Shown here: positions 26,162 through 34,163 of the stretch, in pieces
Layout of the letters: every line of letters begins with the position of its first letter
Numbering within the stretch: the stretch's first letter is position 1
NCBI GenBank assembly: GCA_001784615.1
Contig: MFRQ01000107.1
Span: 1-37,664, forward strand
DNA: 37,664 nucleotides
Origin: Candidatus Melainabacteria bacterium RIFOXYA2_FULL_32_9
GTDB taxonomy: Bacteria > Cyanobacteriota > Vampirovibrionia > Gastranaerophilales > UBA9579
Direction of reading: 5' to 3'
Notes under the pieces: generated by a model
What the model was told of the DNA's origin: nothing
Seen by the model: only the letters and a program-made list of their open reading frames with translations
Database searches by the model: none
Translations under genes and position numbers: made by a program

Positions 26162-27010
26162 ATGACTACCCTACAAAAAATAGGAACACCACAAGCAATT
26201 TTGCCTAAAGATCAGGGCAATGTACGTTTTAATCCGCCAATTAATTTTAAAGGTGAAGACGAATCTGAAGACACTCTAAATATAACAAATTCTCAAGATG
26301 AAAATGAAGTTGAAGCATCATCACAAGATAATAAAGCTAAAAAAGAAGAATCAAAGCCAGTTAGAAAACTTGATCTAACTGAAGCTGCAACAAATTTTGG
26401 AAAAGGTGTTATTTCACCAATAACATCAATGTTTTCTAGTCCTGAAAACTTCTTAAAAGGTGCAGGTGCAATAGCAATTGGCAATTACTTACTGAAAAAA
26501 ATTCCCAAAGTAGGTGGATTGTTAGTAGCTACTGGACTTGGTATTGGCGCAATAAGAACAGCTACAGGGTTGCGTGATGTAATTAAAGAGAAAGACCCGG
26601 CACAAAAAGAAAAAGCATTTTACACCATAGGAGAAGGCACTGGTATCACTCTAGCTTCAGCGTATGTAGCCAAACCTATTGCAAAAAATGCAGGACTTAA
26701 TGTAGAAGGGAAAGGCTTAGTAGGTTCTACAATTGAATGTATTAAACCTACAAATATAAAAAATGCTGTTGCTTCACTGTTTAAAGCATTAGAAGATCCA
26801 AATACTCTGAAAACAATAGTAACAAGAGATATTGGACAAATGTCCGTTGCATCAGGAACAACAGGTGATGCTACACCTAAAATAGCTGATCCTACAAACA
26901 ATGGAATGGAAAATGGAATACTTTCAGCAATATCCAAACTACTTCCTAAAAGTAAAACATTAGCAGGTGGTATGGCGATAAGAGAAGCAGCAGAAAATGA
27001 TAATGAGTAA
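26162..27010 (+). CDS. Hypothetical protein with N-terminal F-K-G motif
   Basis: I do not recognise this 282-residue protein. It has a short N-terminal segment ending in RFNPPINFKGEDE (~23-35) and an acidic disordered stretch (~35-65). A Gly/Ala-rich hydrophobic region (~95-130, with two possible membrane-associated helices around GAGAIAIGNYLL and GGLLVATGLGIGAI) follows, then another small-residue helix (~155-175) and a polar tail. There is no signal peptide. AAGGAG lies 8 bases before the ATG, and a strong terminator follows, so it is a real single-gene transcript. It shares the P-x-(x)-F-K-G-[DE] element with the protein at 35.9 kb. Confidence 0.8.
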   Translation: MTTLQKIGTPQAILPKDQGNVRFNPPINFKGEDESEDTLNITNSQDENEVEASSQDNKAKKEESKPVRKLDLTEAATNFGKGVISPITSMFSSPENFLKGAGAIAIGNYLLKKIPKVGGLLVATGLGIGAIRTATGLRDVIKEKDPAQKEKAFYTIGEGTGITLASAYVAKPIAKNAGLNVEGKGLVGSTIECIKPTNIKNAVASLFKALEDPNTLKTIVTRDIGQMSVASGTTGDATPKIADPTNNGMENGILSAISKLLPKSKTLAGGMAIREAAENDNE

Positions 27011-27034
27011 GAAATCTTAATAACTTCGTTAAAT

Positions 27035-27070
27035 AAAAATAAAACTCCTGAATTCAGGAGTTTTATTTTT
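27035..27070. terminator. Strong palindromic terminator
   Basis: A 36-base perfect palindrome with core AAAACTCCTGAATTCAGGAG, flanked by A-rich and T-rich ends. It ends the F-K-G gene (stop 27010). Confidence 0.9.
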
Positions 27071-27252
27071 AAGATTAATTCTGGAAATTTATTATTCAAC
27101 AAATAATAATAGCATATTTAGGCTAAATAATATGATTATAAAATTTAACGTTTTAACTTAATAATAACCAAATTAATACCTTAAAAGCAGATGTAAGAAA
27201 CATAAAAATTAATTATTATTAATGTAGCAAATAATTTTAATACTACACTAAT

Positions 27253-27287
27253 ACCAATACAGAAATGTATTGGTTTATTTTTTGCTC
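27253..27287. terminator. Second hairpin before the histidine kinase 3' end
   Basis: ACCAATACA (27253-27261) pairs with TGTATTGGT (27266-27274) around GAAA. A T-rich run follows only on the plus strand. It could help end the minus-strand kinase transcript, but its T-run points the other way, and 27.07-27.25 holds no plus-strand gene. Confidence 0.5.
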
Positions 27288-27294
27288 AAAATAT

Positions 27295-30200
27295 TTAAGC
27301 AACAGGTAAGGTAAAGTAAAAGGTTGTACCTTTATTTATTTCGGATTCAAACCATATTCTACCATTATGTAATTCAACAATTTGCTTGGATAAATACAGA
27401 CCAAGGCCTGTTCCAACTTCTCTTTTAGTTGTCGGATATCTTTGAAATATTTTAGGTTTCTCAACCTCAGAAACACCACGCCCATTGTCTTTTACTGAAA
27501 CTTGAACTTCATTATTTATTTTCTTAGCTGCTATAGTTATTTGTGTTCCTTTTTTATTATGCTTAATTGCATTGCTTATAAGATTGACTAAAACCCTGTT
27601 AATTTCAGTTCTATCCATCATAACCAGAGGTAAATCAGGCTCAATATCTACAATGATATTTGATTCTTCGGCCCTTGCGAGGTATTTTAAAGATCTTATA
27701 GCTTCTTCAATTACATTTTTTACATTACCAGGTTGAATATTCAACACAATCATTCCTGACTCATATTGATATACAGAAAGCATATTATTCACTATCCTTA
27801 GCAGTTCTTCATTAGTGTTATAAATATCTTCCAGATATTCTATATAATCTTTTAGCGGTGAAACTGGATCTCTTGAGGTCATAAACTCAATTGCCTTTTG
27901 CTCTGCAATAATAGGACTTTTCAAGTCGTGAGTCAAAGTTGCAATAAATGTTCTCCTGGTTTCATCGAGTTCCTGTCGTTGAGAAGCTTCAAAAAAGACA
28001 ATAGATGCAGCATCAATCATTAATTTAAATAGATCGACTTCATCTGATGTCCACTTTCTAGGGCTGGAAGAGGTAATTAGTGTAATTCCGGTAATTTCTT
28101 CATGTTCAGCCTCAAATACTCTTCTTGAAGTCGGATATAACAATAATGCCTGGATTTCATTTGACTTTAAATATTCTCTAAATTCGATATCCCGAATTTC
28201 CTCATCCACATTATTTATAGGTATGGCCTGTTCCGGAACAGGTCTGATTTCATTAATACACTCTGCACATAAAAGAGTTTGCTTATATAATGATTTATAA
28301 CGCTCTTTATCAGCTATATACTCATTTTGAATATATAAATTAGCCTTGTCATCCTCATGTAAGTGCAGGCTTCTATCAACGTTAAATGTTGGTGCTAATT
28401 TAGTTAATAAATAATCATATATTTGATCATGAGTCTCAAGCTTCCTAACCTCAATTATCATTTCTCGTACTATTCTTTCATTATCAAGTGATTTTTTTAG
28501 CCTCTCATTTAATCTGAATAAATTTATACCTATAGAAATTTGCTGAACTATTGGATTTAAAATATCAATATCCTCTTTTTCCCAGGCTTTTTTAGGGGTT
28601 GTATTAGTTATAACTAATACGGCAATTGAATTATTCTGATAAAAAACGGGTACAGCTATAGTGGATATGACTCCAAGCCTCTTATACTCTTCTCTTAATG
28701 GCTCAGGATATTTAGGATCATTAATATCATTAACTATTAGAGTATTTTTCTTATCAAAAAGCTCTGTTGCCAAATATTCATCTACTTCTTTTGGGTAAGA
28801 CCCCATTCCTATTGCTGATGGTACACTCTCATCCCTTTTATATTCCCCAACAACCTCAGAAAAAACTCTAAATGTTTCATCATAAAATCTAATGGCAACC
28901 CTATCTACATCAAATAAAATTCCTACTTCGAAAGTAATACTTTGAACGGCTTCCTTTAGGCTAGTGCTTGTTAATACCTCATTAATTATAGTTCTTAATA
29001 ATCTTTCTCTATCACTAGTTTCCTGAATTTGGTCATATAACTGAGCTTGATAAACAACTATAGATGACTGATTTGCTACAGCTGACATAAGATCAATATC
29101 ATTCTGATTAAACTGTTTGTAACTGTTAACATAATCAACAATGAGTAGTCCTAAAGGAATATCTCTATAGAACATAGGTGCAACTATAAAAGATTTTACT
29201 GCATATTTTTCTATTATATATTTTGTCTCATCAGGTACTTCAAGAGTTCTGGAGTCATTTACAGCTAAAACACGTTGTTGATCAATTACAATTTTTGTAA
29301 AAAGGCTCATTTGTTCTCTAGTAACATGTAAACCACCTACGTCTTTAAATATTAAAGACGAAATATAAGATCCATAACTTTCTACTGGTAAATACTCTTG
29401 TGTTTTAGCATTATATCCAATAAAGAAGCACCTATCAGCCTTAAATAATTCGCCAGTTTGTGTAACTATCGATTTTATTGCTTCTTTTGTACTTAATGAT
29501 CTTATAGATGTAACCATAATTTCCCGTAGAAGTTGCTCTCTCTGGGCAAGCATTTTTGTTGAAGTAAATAATTGAGATTGATATATAGCAATAGCAATTT
29601 GATCCACTATAGGAATCAAAGTATTAACATCCTCTTCAGTCCACTTTCTTTTATATTTAGTCTGCACAGCAAGTAATACTGCAAGAGGCTCTTCATTATG
29701 CAAAATAGGTAATGCTATTGCTGACTTAAGTTCATAGTTTCTTGCAAATTCTTTAGATTCCGCACCAAGATTTGATGCATCAACATCATCAATGATTATT
29801 GGTCTCATTTCCTCAAAAAGAACATGTTTTATAAGCTGATTTACCTCTTCAGGATATTGAACCTTTAAAGTAGATGGAATAGTAATATCAGCTCTATATT
29901 CACGCTGCCCGGGCTCAAGTTTTCCTGTCTGTGGATTATATAATCTTAGTACACAGTTATCCAGGTTAAGCAGCAAACCTACTTCTCTTGTTACTACCTC
30001 AAAAACATCGTTAATATCAAGTGAGGTTAATACGAGATTAATAATTCTTCTTAGTGTATACTCTCTTTTTGCAATATCATTTGTAGAAGTATAAAGTCTT
30101 GCTTGATAAATGACAGTTGAAATCTGAGATTCAAGAGACTTTATTAAGTTAATCGTACTTTTCGACCAATAATGAGATTTACTAAAATAACAAAGCATTA

Positions 30201-31713
30201 GGCAGCTTAAAATCTCATTTTTATAGCTCATTGGTAATATTAAAAATGATTTTATCTCCATTTTCTTAAAGAAACTCGTCGTATATTCATCAATATTCTC
30301 TTGTTCAAAGTCAGAAACTGCTATTAATTCTTTTTTTTCAATATTACTGTAGATTTGCTCTAATCCTTGCTGTCTTGAAAAGTCATACTTAGTTAGTGAC
30401 GGGATATCAGGTCCACTTCTATATTCATATTGAGTTGGATATAAATCACCTGTTTTATTATCAAGATTTAATATGATTACTTCTTCAGGCTTAAATGTGT
30501 CCCCAATTATGTTAACTACACCATTTAATACTTCATCAGCACTTAAAGCACTTCTTAACTTGTTAACTATAGATAAACGAATCCTATCCTGCTCCTGTTT
30601 TGACAGTAATTCCTGTGTATATTCCCAATTTAGCTCAATAATATCATTGATTCTTGCAGTCAACATTCCAATTTCATCTTGCGTACTTACAGGAATCTTT
30701 TCAGGTTCTTCACCAAGCTTAAATTCTTCTACTCCCTGAATAAGGTTATTAATTGGATCTATAAACCTATTAGACAAGATATATTGAACAATAATTGCAA
30801 TTATAAAAAACTCTATAAAAATATACGGTGCAAAAGCAGGGAACCTAATATTAAACACTACAGACGTTAAAGTAACAAAAAATAAATAAGATACGATCAA
30901 AAATAAAGATAAATATGCTGAGAATCTCTGCCTAAAGCTAATATAAGCAGACTCTAAAGGAATTTCTTTGATTCCAATTACAAGAAGCAAAAAACCTATT
31001 AATTGTGCAGCATGCCCATAAATACCATATAATGTCGTCAAGCCAAGTACAAATAAAGCAACAATGAATGTTGAAGCAATAGTACTTTTAGAAGTTAATC
31101 TTATATCTGCATATATAAACGCTGATAAGAGGTAAAGTGCCCTAATAGCTGTCTCTAAAGAAGCATCAATAAGTATAAATTTATACGTATATTCCTGCAC
31201 TAAAATAAGCAGAATGGGTCTTAATATAATGTCCAGTAATATAATTAAGAGCGCAAATACAAGAAAGCCTGTATAAACTTTTCTTCTAAAAAGTGGATCG
31301 GGTTTTCCTGAAGTATCTCTTGAATAAAATGTAGACATAAATATTGCAATTGCAAAGATCAAATCGCCAATCAAAAGATAAATGATTTCAGGATTAGCAG
31401 CAAAATTTTCAGCTGTTAAAACATCATATGGAAATTCAAATGAAGATAAAATATGAAAAACTTTAAGTATGCTTCCCGCTAAAAACCCACCGCTAATAAC
31501 TGCAATTCTTCTATCAGGAGTTCTCGAATATATTTGATTACCACTCAAAAAAACAAAAAAAGCCAATAAAGCTATTATTGCTTCAAAAACTCTATGGAAA
31601 AAAATATTAAACGAAAAAATCTCAAATAAATTAGCAGGAATAGTAAAGGTAATAATACCTGTAATCAAAACTAAAATAGCAAAAGATATATATAAAATTA
31701 CAAGTTTATTCAT
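27295..31713 (-). CDS. Large hybrid-free sensor histidine kinase with five GAF domains
   Basis: This ~1472-residue kinase begins with a multi-span membrane module (about 8 helices, ~1-325; the FFHRVFEAIIALLAFFVFLS region resembles MASE3). A HAMP segment follows (~325-375, IDPINNLIQGVEEF and QDEIGMLTARIND), then five tandem GAF-like domains, each introduced by a helix such as REYTLRRIINLVLTSL, REQLLREIMVTSIRSL or RERLLRTIINEVLTST. At the C-terminus are HisKA (phospho-acceptor H in ATLTHDLKSP) and HATPase with NLISNAIKHN, VKDNGRGVS, IFQRY and GTGLGLYLSKQ. All kinase motifs are intact. No receiver domain or response regulator is near. I prefer the ATG at 31713 (GAGG just upstream); an ATG at 31743 adds ten residues without a ribosome site. 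GAF ligands are unknown; the usual CH chromophore motif of cyanobacteriochromes is not seen. Confidence 0.93.
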   Translation of the reverse strand: MNKLVILYISFAILVLITGIITFTIPANLFEIFSFNIFFHRVFEAIIALLAFFVFLSGNQIYSRTPDRRIAVISGGFLAGSILKVFHILSSFEFPYDVLTAENFAANPEIIYLLIGDLIFAIAIFMSTFYSRDTSGKPDPLFRRKVYTGFLVFALLIILLDIILRPILLILVQEYTYKFILIDASLETAIRALYLLSAFIYADIRLTSKSTIASTFIVALFVLGLTTLYGIYGHAAQLIGFLLLVIGIKEIPLESAYISFRQRFSAYLSLFLIVSYLFFVTLTSVVFNIRFPAFAPYIFIEFFIIAIIVQYILSNRFIDPINNLIQGVEEFKLGEEPEKIPVSTQDEIGMLTARINDIIELNWEYTQELLSKQEQDRIRLSIVNKLRSALSADEVLNGVVNIIGDTFKPEEVIILNLDNKTGDLYPTQYEYRSGPDIPSLTKYDFSRQQGLEQIYSNIEKKELIAVSDFEQENIDEYTTSFFKKMEIKSFLILPMSYKNEILSCLMLCYFSKSHYWSKSTINLIKSLESQISTVIYQARLYTSTNDIAKREYTLRRIINLVLTSLDINDVFEVVTREVGLLLNLDNCVLRLYNPQTGKLEPGQREYRADITIPSTLKVQYPEEVNQLIKHVLFEEMRPIIIDDVDASNLGAESKEFARNYELKSAIALPILHNEEPLAVLLAVQTKYKRKWTEEDVNTLIPIVDQIAIAIYQSQLFTSTKMLAQREQLLREIMVTSIRSLSTKEAIKSIVTQTGELFKADRCFFIGYNAKTQEYLPVESYGSYISSLIFKDVGGLHVTREQMSLFTKIVIDQQRVLAVNDSRTLEVPDETKYIIEKYAVKSFIVAPMFYRDIPLGLLIVDYVNSYKQFNQNDIDLMSAVANQSSIVVYQAQLYDQIQETSDRERLLRTIINEVLTSTSLKEAVQSITFEVGILFDVDRVAIRFYDETFRVFSEVVGEYKRDESVPSAIGMGSYPKEVDEYLATELFDKKNTLIVNDINDPKYPEPLREEYKRLGVISTIAVPVFYQNNSIAVLVITNTTPKKAWEKEDIDILNPIVQQISIGINLFRLNERLKKSLDNERIVREMIIEVRKLETHDQIYDYLLTKLAPTFNVDRSLHLHEDDKANLYIQNEYIADKERYKSLYKQTLLCAECINEIRPVPEQAIPINNVDEEIRDIEFREYLKSNEIQALLLYPTSRRVFEAEHEEITGITLITSSSPRKWTSDEVDLFKLMIDAASIVFFEASQRQELDETRRTFIATLTHDLKSPIIAEQKAIEFMTSRDPVSPLKDYIEYLEDIYNTNEELLRIVNNMLSVYQYESGMIVLNIQPGNVKNVIEEAIRSLKYLARAEESNIIVDIEPDLPLVMMDRTEINRVLVNLISNAIKHNKKGTQITIAAKKINNEVQVSVKDNGRGVSEVEKPKIFQRYPTTKREVGTGLGLYLSKQIVELHNGRIWFESEINKGTTFYFTLPVA

Positions 31714-31893
31714 GTCCTCAAACTTATTAATAAATAAACACATTAATTTTCTTACTAAATATTGATAAATTTCATTAGACTTATAACTAAAATAACTAAT
31801 CTACTTATTAATAATCCTGATATAAGAGGTCTGAGGATTAATTCTTCTGTAAAAATGAAGTTAAATTAGGAAATTTAAACAAATTTTATGAGA

Positions 31894-31940
31894 TTGACAA
31901 AATTTTCAAGTTTGTTATACTAGTTAGTGAGCACTAACTA
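31894..31940 (+). promoter_or_regulatory. Promoter and operator of the TetR gene
   Basis: TTGACA (31894-31899), a 16-base spacer and TATACT (31916-31921) form a near-consensus sigma-70-type promoter. A 20-bp perfect palindrome (31921-31940; half-site TAGTTAGTGA) covers the -10 end and likely start site. TetR repressors commonly bind such dyads in their own promoters. Confidence 0.88.
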
Positions 31941-31956
31941 ACTTGGAAAAAAATAT

Positions 31957-32547
31957 ATGCAAAACTTAACAAAAAGACAAAATGAAATAATTAACGTATC
32001 GATAAAATTAATAGCAGAATCGGGTATTCAAAATCTAACTATAAAACACTTGTCTGAAAAACTTGGCATATCAGAGCCAGCTATTTATAGACACTATAAA
32101 AGCAAGCTTGATATTCTGTTAGGAATCTTAGACTATTTTCAGGATAGTACAAACTTAGGTTTTAACAGAATATATGAATCAAAACTATCTAATATAAAAA
32201 AACTTAAAGCAATATTCATCGAAAGATGCCAGGAATTTGCAGAAAGGCCGGAATTAGCTAAAGTCATATTTTCAGAAGAAATTTTTCAAAACGATAAAAG
32301 ATTGAGTGAAAAAGTAACCTCTATTATGAAAACTCATCACGTTATTATTCACAAAATAATTGAAGAAGCTCAAAAAAACAATGAAATCAGGTCTGATATT
32401 CCAAAAGAACATATAGCTCCAATAATTGTGGGAACACTTCGTCTACTTGTAACCAGATGGAGATTGAATAATTTCGAATTTGACATAACTCAACAGGCTA
32501 AAGATCAATGGAATTCAATTGAAAGACTGATAAGTAAGGAGAATTAA
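31957..32547 (+). CDS. TetR/AcrR-family transcriptional regulator
   Basis: This 196-residue regulator has the TetR helix-turn-helix at its N-terminus (~8-55: IINVSIKLIAESGIQNLTIK, LSEKLGISEPAIYRHYKSK). The C-terminal ligand-binding helical domain has no recognisable ligand motif. It lies 2 bases ahead of the ferredoxin-like gene and so probably controls it together with itself through the dyad at 31921-31940. Ribosome site weak (TTGGA). Confidence 0.93.
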   Translation: MQNLTKRQNEIINVSIKLIAESGIQNLTIKHLSEKLGISEPAIYRHYKSKLDILLGILDYFQDSTNLGFNRIYESKLSNIKKLKAIFIERCQEFAERPELAKVIFSEEIFQNDKRLSEKVTSIMKTHHVIIHKIIEEAQKNNEIRSDIPKEHIAPIIVGTLRLLVTRWRLNNFEFDITQQAKDQWNSIERLISKEN

Positions 32548-32549
32548 TT

Positions 32550-33368
32550 ATGAAAAGAAGTATTATAAAGGTTGATGAAGAAAAATGCACAGGCTGCGGG
32601 CATTGTATTCCAGGCTGCCCCGAAGGCGCTCTGCAAATTATAGATGGTAAAGCAAGATTAGTAAGCGATCTTTTCTGTGACGGTCTCGGTGCTTGCATAA
32701 AAGAATGCCCGTTTGGAGCTATGACTGTAGAAGAAAGAGAAGCTGAAGAATATGATGAATATAAAGTTATGGAAAATGTAATACAAGGTGGACCAAACGT
32801 AATAAAAGCACATTTAAAACACCTCAAAGACCATAATCAAGTAGAGTTTTTAAATCAAGCAATAAATTTCTTAAAGGAGAAAGATATGGATATTCCTGAA
32901 TACGAAGAAAAGCAACCCAAATTGGCATGTGGATGCCCTGGTACAATGACAAAAACCATAGAAAGAAAAACTGATCACGAAATATCTAACGTTAAACTAT
33001 CTTCAGAACTAAATAATTGGCCAATCCAACTGCAATTATTAAATTCAAATGCTCCATACCTAAAAAATGCAAATCTAGTAATTGCAGCTGATTGTACACC
33101 GTTTGCGTATGCAAACTTTCATCAGCGTTTCTTAAAAGACAAAGTTCTTATAATGTTCTGCCCCAAATTAGATAAAACTATAGATCAATATGTAGAAAAA
33201 CTTGCTGACATATTCAAAAATCAAGACATTCAGTCAGTCACAATTGTACATATGGAAGTACCTTGTTGCTCAGGAATTGAAATAATTATCAAAAAAGCGC
33301 TTGAACTTGCGCAAAAAACCATAGTTATTAAAGACTATACAATCTCAATTTCAGGAGAAATTATTTAG
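32550..33368 (+). CDS. 4Fe-4S ferredoxin-like protein, probable redox partner
   Basis: The 272-residue cytosolic protein has two N-terminal 4Fe-4S sites. The first is CTGCGHCIPGC (13-23). The second is CDGLGACIKEC (43-53), spaced differently from the classical CxxCxxC. The central and C-terminal part (~125-272) contains further cysteines (C127, C129, C182, C204, C239, C240) in ACGCPGTM, AADCTPFAY, MFCPKLD and EVPCCSGIE, conserved-looking and suggesting a third metal or redox site. Proteins of this form are found near hcp genes and sulfur/nitrogen stress genes; here Hcp follows after the Rrf2 gene. AAGGAG precedes the ATG. It overlaps no gene and ends where a small repeat element begins. Confidence 0.85.
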   Translation: MKRSIIKVDEEKCTGCGHCIPGCPEGALQIIDGKARLVSDLFCDGLGACIKECPFGAMTVEEREAEEYDEYKVMENVIQGGPNVIKAHLKHLKDHNQVEFLNQAINFLKEKDMDIPEYEEKQPKLACGCPGTMTKTIERKTDHEISNVKLSSELNNWPIQLQLLNSNAPYLKNANLVIAADCTPFAYANFHQRFLKDKVLIMFCPKLDKTIDQYVEKLADIFKNQDIQSVTIVHMEVPCCSGIEIIIKKALELAQKTIVIKDYTISISGEII

Positions 33369-33369
33369 T

Positions 33370-33504
33370 ATAAACAACTCGAGTTGCTACTTAAATAATT
33401 GTGAACGTCATTGCGAGCCATAAATCTTGACCTTAAGGAATAATCATATTTGCGTGACAATCTTAAAGCATAAATTTATGTATGTAGCAACTTGAGTTAT
33501 AAAC
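33370..33504. mobile_element. MITE-like element with target-site duplication
   Basis: Terminal repeats AACTCGAGTTGCTAC (33376-33390) and GTAGCAACTTGAGTT (33484-33498) match with one mismatch across 15 bp. Both are flanked by the same hexamer ATAAAC (33370-33375 and 33499-33504), which looks like a target-site duplication. The interior carries GTCATTGCGAG (33407-33417) and TGCGTGACAATC, reminiscent of common intergenic repeats. It is 123 bases without coding capacity. It sits directly after the stop codon of the ferredoxin-like gene. Confidence 0.7.
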
Positions 33505-33532
33505 AATATTTTACACTTATCGAGCAAGTTAA

Positions 33533-33570
33533 TTGACTTTTATCTATATTCTGGTATACTGGTACCAGAA
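33533..33570 (+). promoter_or_regulatory. Promoter and dyad operator of the Rrf2 gene
   Basis: TTGACT (33533-33538), a 16-base spacer and TATACT (33555-33560) form a good promoter. The dyad TTCTGGTA (33549-33556), 6 bases, TACCAGAA (33563-33570) overlaps the -10. Extra CTGG/CCAG copies (33559-33576) nest with it. The likely binder is the Rrf2 protein encoded immediately downstream. Confidence 0.82.
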
Positions 33571-33614
33571 TCCAGTAAACAATATTAATACAACATAATG
33601 AGGAATTTATAAAT

Positions 33615-34037
33615 ATGCAAGGCGTTATCAAAATATCAGAAGCAGCCACCTTAGCACTGCATACAATGTATTTTCTATCAATCAGTACTAATAGATTGGT
33701 TTCTACAAAAGAAATTGCATCGACTTTTACTATTTCAGAAAATCACTTGGCAAAAGTTCTTCAAAGGCTAGTAAAAGTCGGATTAGTTGAGTCCATTCGT
33801 GGACCTAAAGGCGGCTTTAGTTTAGCTAAAAGTAGTGAAAATATTACACTACTTGAAATCTATGAAGCAATAGAAGGCACATTGGAAATGTCTGATTGTT
33901 TACTAAATGAACCTATCTGCGGTGGTGGAGATAACTGCATTATATTTGGCGGTTTATTAGACAAGATAAATAAGCAAGTAAAAGATTACATGGAACAAAA
34001 AAAGTTATCTGAACTCAGAAATCTTTTTTCTAAATAA
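33615..34037 (+). CDS. Rrf2-family Fe-S transcriptional regulator
   Basis: A 140-residue winged-helix regulator of the Rrf2 type (IscR, NsrR, CymR). The DNA-binding domain carries STKEIASTFTISENHLAKVL and the wing RGPKGGFSL. Three cysteines, C95, C102 and C108, in DCLLNEPICGGGDNC match the Fe-S ligand arrangement of the sensing members. It is the likely NO- or redox-sensor for hcp, 75 bases downstream (126 to the chosen hcp start). GAGGA precedes the ATG. NsrR-like function is inferred from the hcp neighbour. Confidence 0.92.
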   Translation: MQGVIKISEAATLALHTMYFLSISTNRLVSTKEIASTFTISENHLAKVLQRLVKVGLVESIRGPKGGFSLAKSSENITLLEIYEAIEGTLEMSDCLLNEPICGGGDNCIIFGGLLDKINKQVKDYMEQKKLSELRNLFSK

Positions 34038-34110
34038 AATCTAAAAAAAGCAATATCAAAATTAATTAGCCTGTTGAATAATCTGTATCAATTGGTATAG
34101 GAGATATTTT

Positions 34111-34128
34111 TTGTGAATTTTTTAAAAA
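34111..34128 (+). promoter_or_regulatory. Possible Rex half-site in hcp leader
   Basis: TTGTGAA, TTTT, TTAAAAA matches one Rex half-site fully and the other at five of seven positions. It lies in the hcp 5' leader. An imperfect dyad CTGTATC-AATT-GGTATAG is nearby (34083-34100). Weak evidence. Confidence 0.25.
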
Positions 34129-34163
34129 AATTATTTAGTATGCAAGAAAAGGAGAAAAGAATT

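Noticed and set aside
30473-30870. Plus-strand frames inside the histidine kinase gene
   Set aside because: The kinase frame shows conserved domains throughout; the opposite frames look like shadows.
27295-31713. GAF domains as cyanobacteriochrome photosensors
   Set aside because: I could not find the usual cysteine-histidine chromophore motif in any of the five domains.
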